A DNA stretch of 64,000 nucleotides from Helicobacter sp. NHP19-003 (GTDB taxonomy: Bacteria; Campylobacterota; Campylobacteria; Campylobacterales; Helicobacteraceae): the NCBI RefSeq assembly GCF_019703305.1, contig NZ_AP024814.1, forward strand, positions 744,001 through 808,000, written 5' to 3'. Below the pieces are notes generated by a model. That model had not been told where the DNA came from. It saw only the letters and a list, made by a program, of their open reading frames with translations, and did not search any database. The translations under genes and the position numbers were made by a program. Positions within the stretch are counted from its first letter, which is position 1, and each line of letters starts with the position of its first letter. Below, piece by piece: positions 18,534-26,619 of the stretch.

Positions 18534-19778
18534 TTGCGTAGGGTTGTGGTAACGGGCATGGGGATGGTCAATGCCCTAGGACTGAATAAGAAAGATGCCT
18601 TCAGTGCCATTGTGGGGGGCAAGTGTGGGGTGAAAAAGATCACCAGCTTTGACACCACCGGCTTTCCCGTGCAGATTGCTGCCGAGATCACCGATTTTGA
18701 CCCCGCTTTGGTGATGAATTTGAAAGATGTCAAAAAGGCGGGGCGTTTCATACAGCTTGCCCTTTTGGCAGCCAAAGAGGCGGTTTTGGAGAGCCAAATT
18801 TTACAAGAGGGCAAATGCCCGCCTGAGTGGGCGGAGCGCATGGGTGTCAGCTCGGCTTCGGGGATCGGGGGGCTTGGCAACATTGAGGCAAACTCCATTT
18901 ATTGTTTCGACAAAGGCCCGCGCAAGGTCAATCCGTTTTTCATCACTTCGGCTTTGGTGAACATGATCGGGGGCTTTGTGTCGATCGAGTATGGCTTCAA
19001 AGGGCCTAATCTCTCCAGTGTTACGGCTTGCGCCGCCGGCACGCACGCCATCATCGAAGCGTATAAAACCATCGTGCTAGAGGGGGCTGAGCGCATGCTT
19101 GTGGTGGGGGCAGAGTCCACCATTTGCCCTGTGGGCATCGGGGGATTTGCCTCCATCCGTGCGCTCTCTAACCGCAACGATGCGCCTTTAAAAGCGTCTA
19201 GACCCTTTGACAAAGAACGCAATGGCTTTGTGATGGGCGAGGGCGCAGGGGCTTTAGTTTTAGAAGAGTATGAGAGTGCCAAGAGTCGCGGTGCGCCCAT
19301 TTATGCCGAACTTGCCGGCTATGGTGAAAGTGGGGATGCCTGCCACATCACCGCCCCGGCCCCAGATGGTGAGGGGGCTTACCGCGCCATGAAACAAGCC
19401 CTGCACATGGCAAGCAAAGTGGGGGCAAAGGTGGGCTATGTCAATGCGCATGGCACCAGTACCGGCTACAATGACCTTTACGAAACCATCGCGTTGAAAA
19501 ATGTTTTTGGCGGCAAAGAAAATGTCCCCCCCACTAGCTCCACAAAGGGGCAGATTGGGCATTGCTTGGGTGCAGCGGGGGCGATCGAGGCCGTGATTTC
19601 CATCATGGCGATGCAAGAGGGCGTACTGCCCCCCACGATCAACCAAGAAACCCCAGACCCCAATTGCGACCTAGACTACATCCCCAATGAAGCTAGAAGT
19701 GCCAAATTAGAAGCAGTGATGAGCAATTCCTTTGGGTTTGGGGGGACCAATGGCGTGGTGATTTTTAAAGCCTTGTAG
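18534..19778 (+). CDS. fabF: Beta-ketoacyl-ACP synthase II
   Basis: Condensing enzyme that elongates acyl-ACP with malonyl-ACP. The 414-aa thiolase-fold protein has the active-site Cys166 in [12 protein letters not shown] and the two catalytic histidines in [11 protein letters not shown] and [12 protein letters not shown], with the C-terminal [10 protein letters not shown] loop. Start is TTG 18534 ([13 protein letters not shown]), preceded by GAGGAG about ten bases upstream; no ATG fits. 30 bases after acpP. Confidence 0.95.
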   Translation: MRRVVVTGMGMVNALGLNKKDAFSAIVGGKCGVKKITSFDTTGFPVQIAAEITDFDPALVMNLKDVKKAGRFIQLALLAAKEAVLESQILQEGKCPPEWAERMGVSSASGIGGLGNIEANSIYCFDKGPRKVNPFFITSALVNMIGGFVSIEYGFKGPNLSSVTACAAGTHAIIEAYKTIVLEGAERMLVVGAESTICPVGIGGFASIRALSNRNDAPLKASRPFDKERNGFVMGEGAGALVLEEYESAKSRGAPIYAELAGYGESGDACHITAPAPDGEGAYRAMKQALHMASKVGAKVGYVNAHGTSTGYNDLYETIALKNVFGGKENVPPTSSTKGQIGHCLGAAGAIEAVISIMAMQEGVLPPTINQETPDPNCDLDYIPNEARSAKLEAVMSNSFGFGGTNGVVIFKAL

Positions 19779-19791
19779 TTTAGAGACTGTA

Positions 19792-20715
19792 GTGGCTGTC
19801 TATTTAGATTTTGAAAACCGCATTAAGGGGTTGCAAGAGGACATCGAGATGGCGGCTATTCGGGGGGATCTGGACGCAAAAGAGATTCTAGAAAAACGCC
19901 TAGCTAAAGAAACCAACTCCATTTACTCCAACCTCACCGACTACCAGCGCCTGCAACTTGCCCGCCACCCCGACCGCCCCTATGCCATGGACTACATTGA
20001 GCTGATTTTAACCGACAGGTACGAACTGTTTGGCGACCGCCACTTTAGGGACGATAGAGCCATTGTGTGCTTTGTGGGCAAAATCGAGGGCGTGCCGGTG
20101 GTGGTGATTGCAGAGGAAAAGGGGAGGGGGACTAAGAACAAGCTCATGCGTAACTTTGGCATGCCCAACCCTGAAGGTTACCGCAAGGCCCTAAAAAGCG
20201 CAAAATTTGCCGAAAAATTCAATCTGCCTATTTTAATGCTCGTGGATACGGCGGGGGCTTACCCGGGGCTTGGGGCAGAGGAGAGAGGACAGAGCGAGGC
20301 GATCGCCAAGAACTTGCAAGAATTTGCCGCCTTGAAAGTCCCCACCATCTCCATCATCATCGGCGAGGGGGGCAGTGGAGGGGCGTTAGCCATCGCCGTA
20401 GCGGACAAATTGGCCATGCTTGAGTACGCCATTTTTAGCGTGATCTCTCCCGAAGGTTGCGCGGCGATCCTATGGAACGACCCGAGCAAAATTGAAGTGG
20501 CGGTCAAGGCCATGAAAATCACCCCCCTTGACCTCAAAAAAGCTAACCTCATAGACGACATCATTGTGGAGCCTGAAAGGGGCGCGCACCGCGACAAGCT
20601 GCAGGCCAGCCAATCCATTAAAGACTACTTCTTGCAACAACTCCCCTTGATCCAGCAGAGCGACTTTCTCACCCTACGCTATGAAAAACTCATGTCCCTT
20701 GGGGCGTTTGCTTAA
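19792..20715 (+). CDS. accA: Acetyl-CoA carboxylase carboxyltransferase, alpha subunit
   Basis: Transfers the carboxyl group from biotin-BCCP to acetyl-CoA, giving malonyl-CoA; partner of AccD encoded elsewhere. 307 aa with the crotonase-fold motifs [32 protein letters not shown] and [16 protein letters not shown] (oxyanion glycines). Start is GTG 19792, 13 bases after the fabF stop, with only a weak ribosome site. Last gene of the fatty acid cluster. Confidence 0.95.
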   Translation: MAVYLDFENRIKGLQEDIEMAAIRGDLDAKEILEKRLAKETNSIYSNLTDYQRLQLARHPDRPYAMDYIELILTDRYELFGDRHFRDDRAIVCFVGKIEGVPVVVIAEEKGRGTKNKLMRNFGMPNPEGYRKALKSAKFAEKFNLPILMLVDTAGAYPGLGAEERGQSEAIAKNLQEFAALKVPTISIIIGEGGSGGALAIAVADKLAMLEYAIFSVISPEGCAAILWNDPSKIEVAVKAMKITPLDLKKANLIDDIIVEPERGAHRDKLQASQSIKDYFLQQLPLIQQSDFLTLRYEKLMSLGAFA

Positions 20716-20729
20716 ACCTTAAAGGGTGT

Positions 20730-21844
20730 TTATGCGCCTAGATAGCCGTTTTTTGCTCGCATGGGGGGCGTTTGTGGTGGCGGCGTTTTTCTCCCCCGAC
20801 ACCCACATGAGCTATGTAGCAAAATTCGTTTTAAAAGGGATTTTACACCAAAGATTGTTCTAGTAGAAGTGGGTAAGTGGCGGGGGTAATTTAGCACTTC
20901 TTCAAGGCTAAAGCCCTTGTCTAGGCTCTCTTTAACCTCTATGGCTCTAAGCTGGCGCGTGAGTTTGTCGGCACTAAAGTGTTCTTTGAGCTCTGCAAGC
21001 TCGGGGTCTTTCACCAGCGCAAAGTCTAAAACATCCGTGTCTTTAGGATTGGCTAAATCCCACTTCTCTACGGCTTGTTTCATCTCTTGGTCTGTTAAGT
21101 CTGTTTGCAGGGGGGGGGTGTGGTAGAGTCGCTAACCGCCTTTGTATCGGACACTTGCCCAAGTCCTAGCTCATAACTAGGGTGCTTGGGATGCTTTTGC
21201 ATTGCTAGGGTAAAGGTCGGGTCATTGTATAAGTCCCCTCGCTCAAAATGCATGGTTTTAAAGGCTAATTCATTCTGCCCCTTGCGGATTTGCTCCACCA
21301 CCACATAATGCCCATTGATCTGTTTGCCGCTGATCACCACCTCCCCGGCATCGTTTTGCCCCAAGACTTTTACATCGGCTTCATCGGTGTATTGGGGGTA
21401 TTGGGCGATGTCTGCTTGCGTAACGGGGGGTTGTTGGCGGGCATGCGTCTTGTGCCATTGACCCCATGCCGCTCTAAGACATGTACAATCTCGCTCTTGT
21501 CAATGGTGCGTTTTACATCTGTAGGGTGTTTAAAGCCCCATTCTTGCGCCTTGCTTTCCTCCAAAAGCTCAATGGCGATTTTCTTACTGCCCCTTTAAAT
21601 TGCAAGAGATAATCCACCACAGCGGGGGTAAAATTCTCACGCCCTAGTAATGCCATATCCCGCCCTTTAGCAGGGCTGTTATCAATGAGTTCTTTAATCT
21701 CGGGGCTTAAGTCCGTGCTTGGTTTAGGGGTGCTAGTCTTATCATCGGCACTAGGTAGCCATTGGCACTATCGGCAAGAGCAAAATTATAAAGACTGAGA
21801 CTAGTTACAAGGGCGAAACTAAAAATGTGTTTGCGGGTTTTCAT
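20730..21844 (-). pseudogene. Secreted PBECR-like (Barnase/EndoU/ColicinE5/RelE-like) nuclease, frame broken four times
   Basis: ATG 21844, preceded by AAGGG at five bases, starts a signal peptide (MKTRKHIFSFALVTSLSLYN, cleavage after ALA). Rejoining frames gives about 370 aa: a low-complexity segment, DLSPEIKELIDNSPAKGRD, then a nuclease-type core with KTIDKS-like IDKSEIVHVLERHG, PVTQADIAQYPQYTDEAD, GKQINGHYVVVEQIRKGQ and LAFKTMHFE. That order (His-containing HVL.RHG, then PVT.ADI, then Y.VVE and KTM) is what I associate with the phage-derived PBECR nuclease families. Each break is mended by one added base in a C or G run: 21754-21755, 21590-21593, 21425-21430 and the nine-base run 21110-21118. 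The C-terminal end is uncertain; it overlaps a small plus-strand frame. No integrase or phage structural gene is near. A signal peptide makes export into the periplasm or beyond likely. RNase activity is inference. Confidence 0.6.
20732..20863 (+). CDS. 43-aa hypothetical protein with one hydrophobic segment
   Basis: Short frame ATG 20732 to TAG 20863 beginning MRLDSRFLLAWGAFVVAAFF, with a hydrophobic stretch (residues 7-20), downstream of accA with AAAGGG before the ATG. It overlaps, antisense, the disordered end of the PBECR-like pseudogene, so only one of the two is likely real over 20732-20863. Could be a short accA-operon membrane peptide; conservation is the deciding test. Confidence 0.4.
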   Translation: MRLDSRFLLAWGAFVVAAFFSPDTHMSYVAKFVLKGILHQRLF

Positions 21845-21868
21845 GAAAACCCTTGGGGTTAAATTTTG

Positions 21869-22080
21869 TTATTGTTGCCGTTTGGACAAGAAGTTTTTGA
21901 CATCGACCGCTTTAGTGGATACACCCGAGATGAACGGGTTGTTTGTCTTTGTCCATTGGTGTGGGGCTTTTAGTGGTGCAGGTCTTTAGAGTGTTGAAAA
22001 CCCACTCCGCCATACATGCCACGGTTTTCTGCCATAAGGGGCAACACCACTAACCCGAACACAGAAAGAAGTTTAAACAC
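21869..22080 (-). pseudogene. Small secreted protein upstream of the PBECR-like gene, one frame break
   Basis: GTG 22080 with AAAAGG six bases upstream starts MFKLLSVFGLVVLPLMA, a signal peptide, then ENRGMYGGVGFQHSKD, which resembles the first strand of Helicobacter OMPs. The frame stops after 36 residues at 21970. Adding one C at 21981-21982 extends it to about 70 residues, continuing PAPLKAPHQWTKTNN and ending KRQQ at 21869. That end lies 24 bases before the ATG of the nuclease-like gene, so the two look like one operon. Function unknown; a partner, immunity or chaperone role is only a guess. Confidence 0.5.
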
Positions 22081-22198
22081 AGAACGCCTTTTAAGGGGTT
22101 AAAACTGAGATAGGGGTTCTAGCAAAAAGGGGGGATCGGGTGGGGAAACAGAACAACACCCACCTTAGGCAGAGTAACAACCGACTTTGGGTTTATGT

Positions 22199-22216
22199 CC
22201 CCGGCACTTGCCGGGG
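22199..22216. terminator. GC-rich hairpin downstream of hpn
   Basis: CCCCGGCA / TGCCGGGG, an 8-bp perfect inverted repeat with a two-base centre, starting eight bases after the hpn stop. There is no T-run on either side, so it may be a weak terminator or an mRNA-stabilising hairpin separating hpn from the secreted-nuclease genes. Confidence 0.5.
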
Positions 22217-22223
22217 GTGAGGG

Positions 22224-22385
22224 TTATTCTTGGTGATTGTCCCCGTGGTGGTGATGGTGGTGGTGTTCGCCATCTCCGTGGTGGTGGTGATGGTGGTGGT
22301 GATGCCCGCCATAATAATGGTGGTGATGGTGATGGTGGTGGTGTTCGCCGTGCCCTTCGTGGTCGTGACAGCATTCCTCTGACAT
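22224..22385 (-). CDS. hpn: Hpn-type histidine-rich nickel-binding protein
   Basis: 53-aa protein with 29 histidines: MSEECCHDHEGHGE, nine His, YYGG, nine His, GDGE, seven His, GDNHQE. Hpn proteins store and detoxify nickel for urease and hydrogenase in the cytoplasm of gastric Helicobacter. GGAGG lies eight bases before ATG 22385, a near-perfect ribosome site. H. pylori Hpn is about 60 aa with its Cys pairs near the C-terminus; here the single Cys-Cys pair is at residues 5-6. The three His blocks, separated by Gly/acidic spacers, look like internal duplications and could vary in length between strains. Alternate frames of this repeat look like Gly/Val- or Pro-rich ORFs and are not genes. Confidence 0.88.
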   Translation of the reverse strand: MSEECCHDHEGHGEHHHHHHHHHYYGGHHHHHHHHHGDGEHHHHHHHGDNHQE

Positions 22386-22428
22386 GAAATCCTCCAAACA
22401 AAATTACTCTAGATCGCTCTAGGCAAGC

Positions 22429-22920
22429 TCATTCTACGCTAGAAAAGCCACTCTTTGGTAAATCGTTTAACAAAGCCACACACTCTTTTTCAAGGGTGTA
22501 GAGGGCATAGCGCAAAGTTTTAAAGTTTGGGGCGTTAGGGTTTGCAGGATTTAGGTATTTAAAGCACTCTTCTAACACCCGCGCGCTTTCTTGCGCTCTT
22601 TTGAAGTTGGCTTGCAACATGCTTAGGCTTGAGGGTTCTTTGGGGGGATTGTCGTGGGGCTTTAAAATGTCGTTTTGACTGTCTCGCTGGGTGTAGAGCC
22701 ATAAAAAATCAACACCATTTTGGATGAAAATCTCGGTGGCTTGGTGGCGGATCTGTTTCAAACGGAGGGCTAAATCTCGGTGGTTGCAAAGGTAGCGCAT
22801 GGCATCCTCTGCCACCCGCACCCCCTCCTTGAAGCGGTTTAAGTTTGCGTCTAAGAGACGGCCGACAGGCTCAGTCGTTGCGCCCCCCCATGATGCCCAT
22901 GATTTGCAAGAGGGACACAA
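22429..22920 (-). CDS. ThiD2-like / thiamine-phosphate synthase-associated domain protein
   Basis: From about residue 20 the sequence reads RLLDANLNRFKEGVRVAEDA, then LRLKQIRHQATEIF and later NFKRAQESARVLEE, the pattern of the ThiD2 domain (a proposed HMP-phosphate kinase found alone or fused to ThiE). It would act in thiamine biosynthesis. The domain proper begins near 22863, but no ATG, GTG or TTG is close by in frame: the only start is TTG 22920, 50 bases inside the upstream BI-1 gene, adding about 19 unrelated residues. Either translation re-initiates from a non-standard codon or the start region has a base error. Confidence 0.6.
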   Translation of the reverse strand: MCPSCKSWASWGGATTEPVGRLLDANLNRFKEGVRVAEDAMRYLCNHRDLALRLKQIRHQATEIFIQNGVDFLWLYTQRDSQNDILKPHDNPPKEPSSLSMLQANFKRAQESARVLEECFKYLNPANPNAPNFKTLRYALYTLEKECVALLNDLPKSGFSSVE

Positions 22921-23563
22921 AGATGTTTAAGAAGTCCACATACAACGCCACAGCCGCCTCTACGGGACTCTCATAAAGCCCCCTGATGATGTTTTGGGTG
23001 TCGTAAGCCACAAAGAGGCTGAAGAGCACCACACACACGCCCGCAATCGCTACTTGCATCATGGGCGAACCTAAGAAAATGTTGATCAAAGAGGCAACCA
23101 TCACTACAATCACGGCGATGAAAAGCATCTTGCCCATGTTGGCGAGATCGTTCTTGGTTTTAATGGCGTAAATGCTCATCACACCAAAAACGATGGTGGT
23201 CATGCCAAGGGCTTGCCAAATGGCATTCGCCCCTGAGCGGGCGATCACAAAGCCTAGCAAAGGCACGAGGGTGATGCCCGACAAAAAGGCAAAGGCAAAG
23301 AGCATGAGCAAGTTCACCGTGGGCATTTTGCGGGTGAACATGAGCCCAAAGAAAGCGGCGATTTCGCCGATGAAAAACGCCCATTTATACTGGACAACCA
23401 CCTGAAAGTGCATCATGCCAATCAGCGCACCGATGGTGGCTAAAAGTAGGCTAGCGGCGAAAAATTTATAAGTGGTTTTGACAAAATTGACTAAAGCGGT
23501 TTCGTTCTGTTCGGCATAGGACGAAGACACGCTCTCGTGCATCTGTCTGTCATACAAAGCCAT
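22871..23563 (-). CDS. BI-1/YccA family inner-membrane protein
   Basis: 230-aa protein with about seven membrane helices of the Bax inhibitor-1/TMBIM family (pH-sensitive cation leak in a bacterial relative; YccA modulates FtsH). Typical blocks are FFAASLLLATIGALIGM, LLMLFAFAFLSGITLVPLL and SLFVAYDTQNIIRG, the last carrying the conserved Asp near the C-terminus. AAAGGAG precedes ATG 23563. Adjacent and divergent to gap, the arrangement I recall for HP0920-HP0921. Confidence 0.9.
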   Translation of the reverse strand: MALYDRQMHESVSSSYAEQNETALVNFVKTTYKFFAASLLLATIGALIGMMHFQVVVQYKWAFFIGEIAAFFGLMFTRKMPTVNLLMLFAFAFLSGITLVPLLGFVIARSGANAIWQALGMTTIVFGVMSIYAIKTKNDLANMGKMLFIAVIVVMVASLINIFLGSPMMQVAIAGVCVVLFSLFVAYDTQNIIRGLYESPVEAAVALYVDFLNIFVSLLQIMGIMGGRND

Positions 23564-23593
23564 GTAACTCTCCTTTGGTAAAAAAGTGGCGAG

Positions 23594-23599
23594 ATTCTA
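23594..23599 (-). promoter_or_regulatory. -10 element of the BI-1 gene (TAGAAT)
   Basis: Minus-strand GCTAGAAT about 31 bases before the BI-1 ATG, in the 190-base divergent gap to gap. A plus-strand TGCTAAAAT near 23705-23713 could be the -10 of gap. Nothing else is supported in the gap. Confidence 0.5.
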
Positions 23600-23753
23600 G
23601 CTAAATCCCCTTAATACCTTGCTTAAATGCTGCTTGTGGGTTTGAATGGACTACGCCAAACTCTAGAGGGTTTCTAAGTGGCTTTCTTAAAAATGCTTTA
23701 AAAATGCTAAAATGGGGGCCGTTTTTTGACTTTGACTTGCTAAAGGGGTTTGC

Positions 23754-24749
23754 TTGGTGGTTGCGATCAATGGGTTTGGGCGGATCGGACGGTGTGTGGC
23801 ACGCATTTTATGTGCTGAGTACCCCGGGGTTTTGGCGCTCATTAACGACCCCGCAAATTTAGAAACTCTGTCCTATCTCTTCCAACACGACAGCGTGCAT
23901 GGGCTTTACTCAAAAGAGGTGCAAAATCACAAGGGGCAGCTTATTGTAGACCATCAAAAAATCCTCTTTAGGGCGTGTAAAGACCCCCAAGATTTGGATT
24001 TATCGGGGGTGGATGTACTCTTAGAAACTTCGGGGCATTTTTGCGCCCCAAAGGCATTGGAGGTGTTTAAAGAGAGGGGGGCGAAAAAGGTCATTTTAGG
24101 CGCGCCCTTTGAGCCACACACCGCCCCCTTAGCCAGCAAGGCAACTTTTGTTTGGGGGGTGAATCATAAAAACTATGCAAATGAACCCATCCTTTCTAAC
24201 GCTTCTTGCACCACAAACGCCCTAGCCCCCATTTGCATGCTTTTAGACAGGTGTTTTGGCATTGAAAGCGCATTGCTCACAACCATACACAGTTATACCA
24301 AGGGGCAGGCTCTCGTGGATGGTGCGCTAAGTAGCGATAAACGCCGCAGCCGTGCTGCCCACAACATTGTTCCCACGACCACAAGAGCGGCCAAGGCTCT
24401 TTATCTTGTCTTGCCGAATTTGGAGGGCAAAATGCATGGACGGAGTGTGCGGGTGCCGACCATGGATGTGTCTATGGTGGATTTGAGCGTGCAATTAGAA
24501 AAGGCCGCAAGCACGGGGGAGTTGATCGCCCTTTTTAAAGAGGCAAGCCAAACGGAGCTAAAAGGCATTTTGGAGGTGGATGGCCACCATAAAGTGAGCA
24601 GCGACATTGTCGGCAATGCGGCAAGCTGTGTGGTGGTGGAAGACATGCTTTTTAGCTTAGGCAAGCACGCCAAAATCATGGCGTGGTATGATAATGAGTG
24701 GGCGTATGCCAAACGCCTTGTGGATATGGCGTTTTATGTGTGTGGCTAG
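23754..24749 (+). CDS. gap: Glyceraldehyde-3-phosphate dehydrogenase
   Basis: Converts glyceraldehyde-3-phosphate to 1,3-bisphosphoglycerate, probably in the gluconeogenic sense in Helicobacter. 331 aa with NAD-binding INGFGRIGR at the N-terminus, the catalytic cysteine in SNASCTTNALAP, and MHGRSVRVPTMDVSMVDL and WYDNEWAYAKR near the C-terminus. Start is TTG 23754 with AAAGGGG upstream; there is no ATG that keeps INGFGR close to the N-terminus. Its stop TAG overlaps that of the convergent flavoprotein gene. Confidence 0.95.
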   Translation: MVVAINGFGRIGRCVARILCAEYPGVLALINDPANLETLSYLFQHDSVHGLYSKEVQNHKGQLIVDHQKILFRACKDPQDLDLSGVDVLLETSGHFCAPKALEVFKERGAKKVILGAPFEPHTAPLASKATFVWGVNHKNYANEPILSNASCTTNALAPICMLLDRCFGIESALLTTIHSYTKGQALVDGALSSDKRRSRAAHNIVPTTTRAAKALYLVLPNLEGKMHGRSVRVPTMDVSMVDLSVQLEKAASTGELIALFKEASQTELKGILEVDGHHKVSSDIVGNAASCVVVEDMLFSLGKHAKIMAWYDNEWAYAKRLVDMAFYVCG

Positions 24750-26086
24750 AGAGTGTTTAGGCTCTCCATCATGGAGGGGTGGGTGTAGACCATGTCCTTG
24801 AGGGTAGAAAAGCTTAAATTTTGATTCATGGCAAGGCTAAAGAGGTTGATGTACTCGTAAGAGAGAGGGCAGTGCAAACTCGCCCCCAAAATGCACTCTG
24901 TGTGTTCTTCAACCAAGACTTGCAATAGTCCTGTGGTGTCTTCTAGAACCATTGCCCCGGGGATTGCCGCCGTTTTGAGGTTATGGGTGCAGTAAGCCCT
25001 GTCTTTGACCTCGTGCGCCCTCAAGCCTACATGGCTGTAAGGGGTTTCAATGTAAAGCACTTCGGGGAAGACATTGCGGTTGTGTATGGTGCGTTTTTTT
25101 GCGCCAAAAAGGTGGTCGTAAACAATGCGGTAATCGTCCAAGCTGGCGTAAGTGGTGAGCATCGCCCCCCCTTTGGCATCGCCGATGGCGTAAATATTGC
25201 CTTCATTATGGGGGTTTGCCACTAAAAACTCATTTGTCAAGACTTCTTGTTGTGCACCTAGTTGGATGCCCGCGCGTTCAAGTTGCAAGGAGGCGGTGTT
25301 GGGCACACGCCCCGTGGCGAGCAAGATCGCATCGGCCTTGAGGGTTTTGGCTTGTTTGTCTTGGGTGTAATGCACGCAATCGTCTTCAATGGCGTTTAAA
25401 GTGGCATTATTTAGGATTTGCACCCCCTTTTGGCTCAAGGATTGATGGATGCTTTGGCTAAAAATGGGGTCTTCTTTGGGCAAGAATTGATGGCCACGCA
25501 CAAGCACGCTCACTTTGGTGGTGTGTTTGTTAGAAGTGCGCCCGAATAAATTAAACATGCTAGCAAATTCTAAGCCGATGTACCCTCCGCCTATCACGAC
25601 CAAATGCGTGGGCAAGGTTGTTAATTGCATTAAAGAGGTGCTGTCATAGACTTTATTTGAGTGGATTGGTACTTTGGGGGTGGTGGGGATTGAGCCTGTA
25701 TTGATAACAATGTGGTGCGCACTGATTTCTTGGCAGCTGTCGTTGTGGTAAAGCATCAAGGTGTGGCTGTCTTTAAAGCTTGCTGTGCCGTCAATCACCT
25801 GCACCTTTGCATCTAGCAGGGCTTCGTAATTCTTTTGGCGTAAAAAGGCGACCATTTTATTTTTGGCTTCTATGGCTTCTTTGTAGCCACTCGCCCCCTT
25901 TTTATGAGTCGCTAAGTGCAAGAGGGTTTTAGAGGGGATGCAACCGACATTGATGCAAGTGCCCCCATACATTTCCTTGCTCTTTTCAATGAGGGCAACC
26001 CTTTTGCCTAGCTTGGTGGCAGCAGCGGCTAGAGTCTTGCCCCCCTTGCCAAACCCGATCACAACCAAATCATATGCAAATTGCAT
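24746..26086 (-). CDS. RclA/YkgC-like pyridine nucleotide-disulfide oxidoreductase
   Basis: 446-aa flavoprotein of the lipoamide dehydrogenase/mercuric reductase family. It has FAD-binding VIGFGKGGKTLAAAA, the redox disulfide CINVGCIPSK near residue 45, the NAD-binding VIGGGYIGLEFASMF, ATGRVPNTASL, and IYAIGDAKGG before the dimerisation domain. The lack of a mercury-binding domain and the overall form point to RclA, a cupric reductase/hypochlorous-acid resistance enzyme in E. coli; the substrate here is not proven. ATG 26086 is preferred (GGAG five bases before); TTG 26089 is the longer alternative. Converges with gap and shares the CTAG of the two stop codons. Confidence 0.85.
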   Translation of the reverse strand: MQFAYDLVVIGFGKGGKTLAAAATKLGKRVALIEKSKEMYGGTCINVGCIPSKTLLHLATHKKGASGYKEAIEAKNKMVAFLRQKNYEALLDAKVQVIDGTASFKDSHTLMLYHNDSCQEISAHHIVINTGSIPTTPKVPIHSNKVYDSTSLMQLTTLPTHLVVIGGGYIGLEFASMFNLFGRTSNKHTTKVSVLVRGHQFLPKEDPIFSQSIHQSLSQKGVQILNNATLNAIEDDCVHYTQDKQAKTLKADAILLATGRVPNTASLQLERAGIQLGAQQEVLTNEFLVANPHNEGNIYAIGDAKGGAMLTTYASLDDYRIVYDHLFGAKKRTIHNRNVFPEVLYIETPYSHVGLRAHEVKDRAYCTHNLKTAAIPGAMVLEDTTGLLQVLVEEHTECILGASLHCPLSYEYINLFSLAMNQNLSFSTLKDMVYTHPSMMESLNTL

Positions 26087-26172
26087 CAAAGCTCCTTCGT
26101 TTCTGCAATGCTAGCATGCTTGTTACAACCGCTAGGCTTTTGTCTGCTTTGCTTCTATATTGTTAAAAACTT

Positions 26173-26574
26173 CTAAATTGTAATATCTAGCACATGGGGC
26201 TCTACAAATTGCCCGAGTTCTTCGGTGTTCTCCACCGCCCGCTCTAGCTCACTATCGCTGTAGTAGTGCCCGTGGTAGCAGTGTTCTTTGTCTCTGCCAT
26301 TTTTGCAACGGGTGTCGGCACTCTCTTTGGGGGGGCTTTGCTCTTGCGGCTCTTGTTGTCCTGGATTTGGGGGTTGGTGGGGAGAGTTTTCCTTGTCGGG
26401 GTTGATGGCCTTGTTCTCTTCAAGGGCGCGGGTGGCTTCTACCTTTTGCAAGCGTTCCAAAAAGACTTGCTGATCAATTTGGGAGATTTTAGGCAGAGCA
26501 TTTTGGTTGACAATGGAGCTGTAGGGAGCGTTTTGGTTGATGTAGGTTAGGTTGCCGGGAATGGATACAGGCAT
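26173..26574 (-). CDS. Helicobacter hypothetical protein, Pro/Gln-rich middle, Cys-His C-terminal part
   Basis: 133 aa, no signal peptide or membrane segment. Residues 1-45 are polar (MPVSIPGNLTYINQN...), 45-85 a Pro/Gln/Glu-rich linker, and 88-105 contain TRCKNGRDKEHCYHGHYY, two cysteines and three histidines that might bind a metal. The tail ends HVLDITI. AAAGGAG precedes ATG 26574. I do not recognise a named family; coding is supported by the ribosome site and length. Possibly cotranscribed from the OMP gene promoter 45 bases upstream. Confidence 0.6.
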   Translation of the reverse strand: MPVSIPGNLTYINQNAPYSSIVNQNALPKISQIDQQVFLERLQKVEATRALEENKAINPDKENSPHQPPNPGQQEPQEQSPPKESADTRCKNGRDKEHCYHGHYYSDSELERAVENTEELGQFVEPHVLDITI

Positions 26575-26619
26575 GCAAACTCCTTTGGCTAAAGCCTAGC
26601 CTTATATCGGCAGTTTGCT

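Noticed and set aside
22240-22350. GGT/GTGGTGATG tandem repeat as a microsatellite or CRISPR-like array
   Set aside because: Period is three bases and encodes poly-His; there are no spacers. No CRISPR array was seen anywhere in the window.
20730-22400. Prophage or integrative element remnant
   Set aside because: Only one phage-associated domain; no integrase, portal, capsid or attachment-site direct repeats were seen, and core genes flank both sides.
22165-22401. Overlapping Pro/Ser-rich and Gly/Val-rich open frames over the hpn region
   Set aside because: They are other-frame readings of the CAC/CAT histidine repeat; only the 53-aa His frame has a ribosome site and family match.
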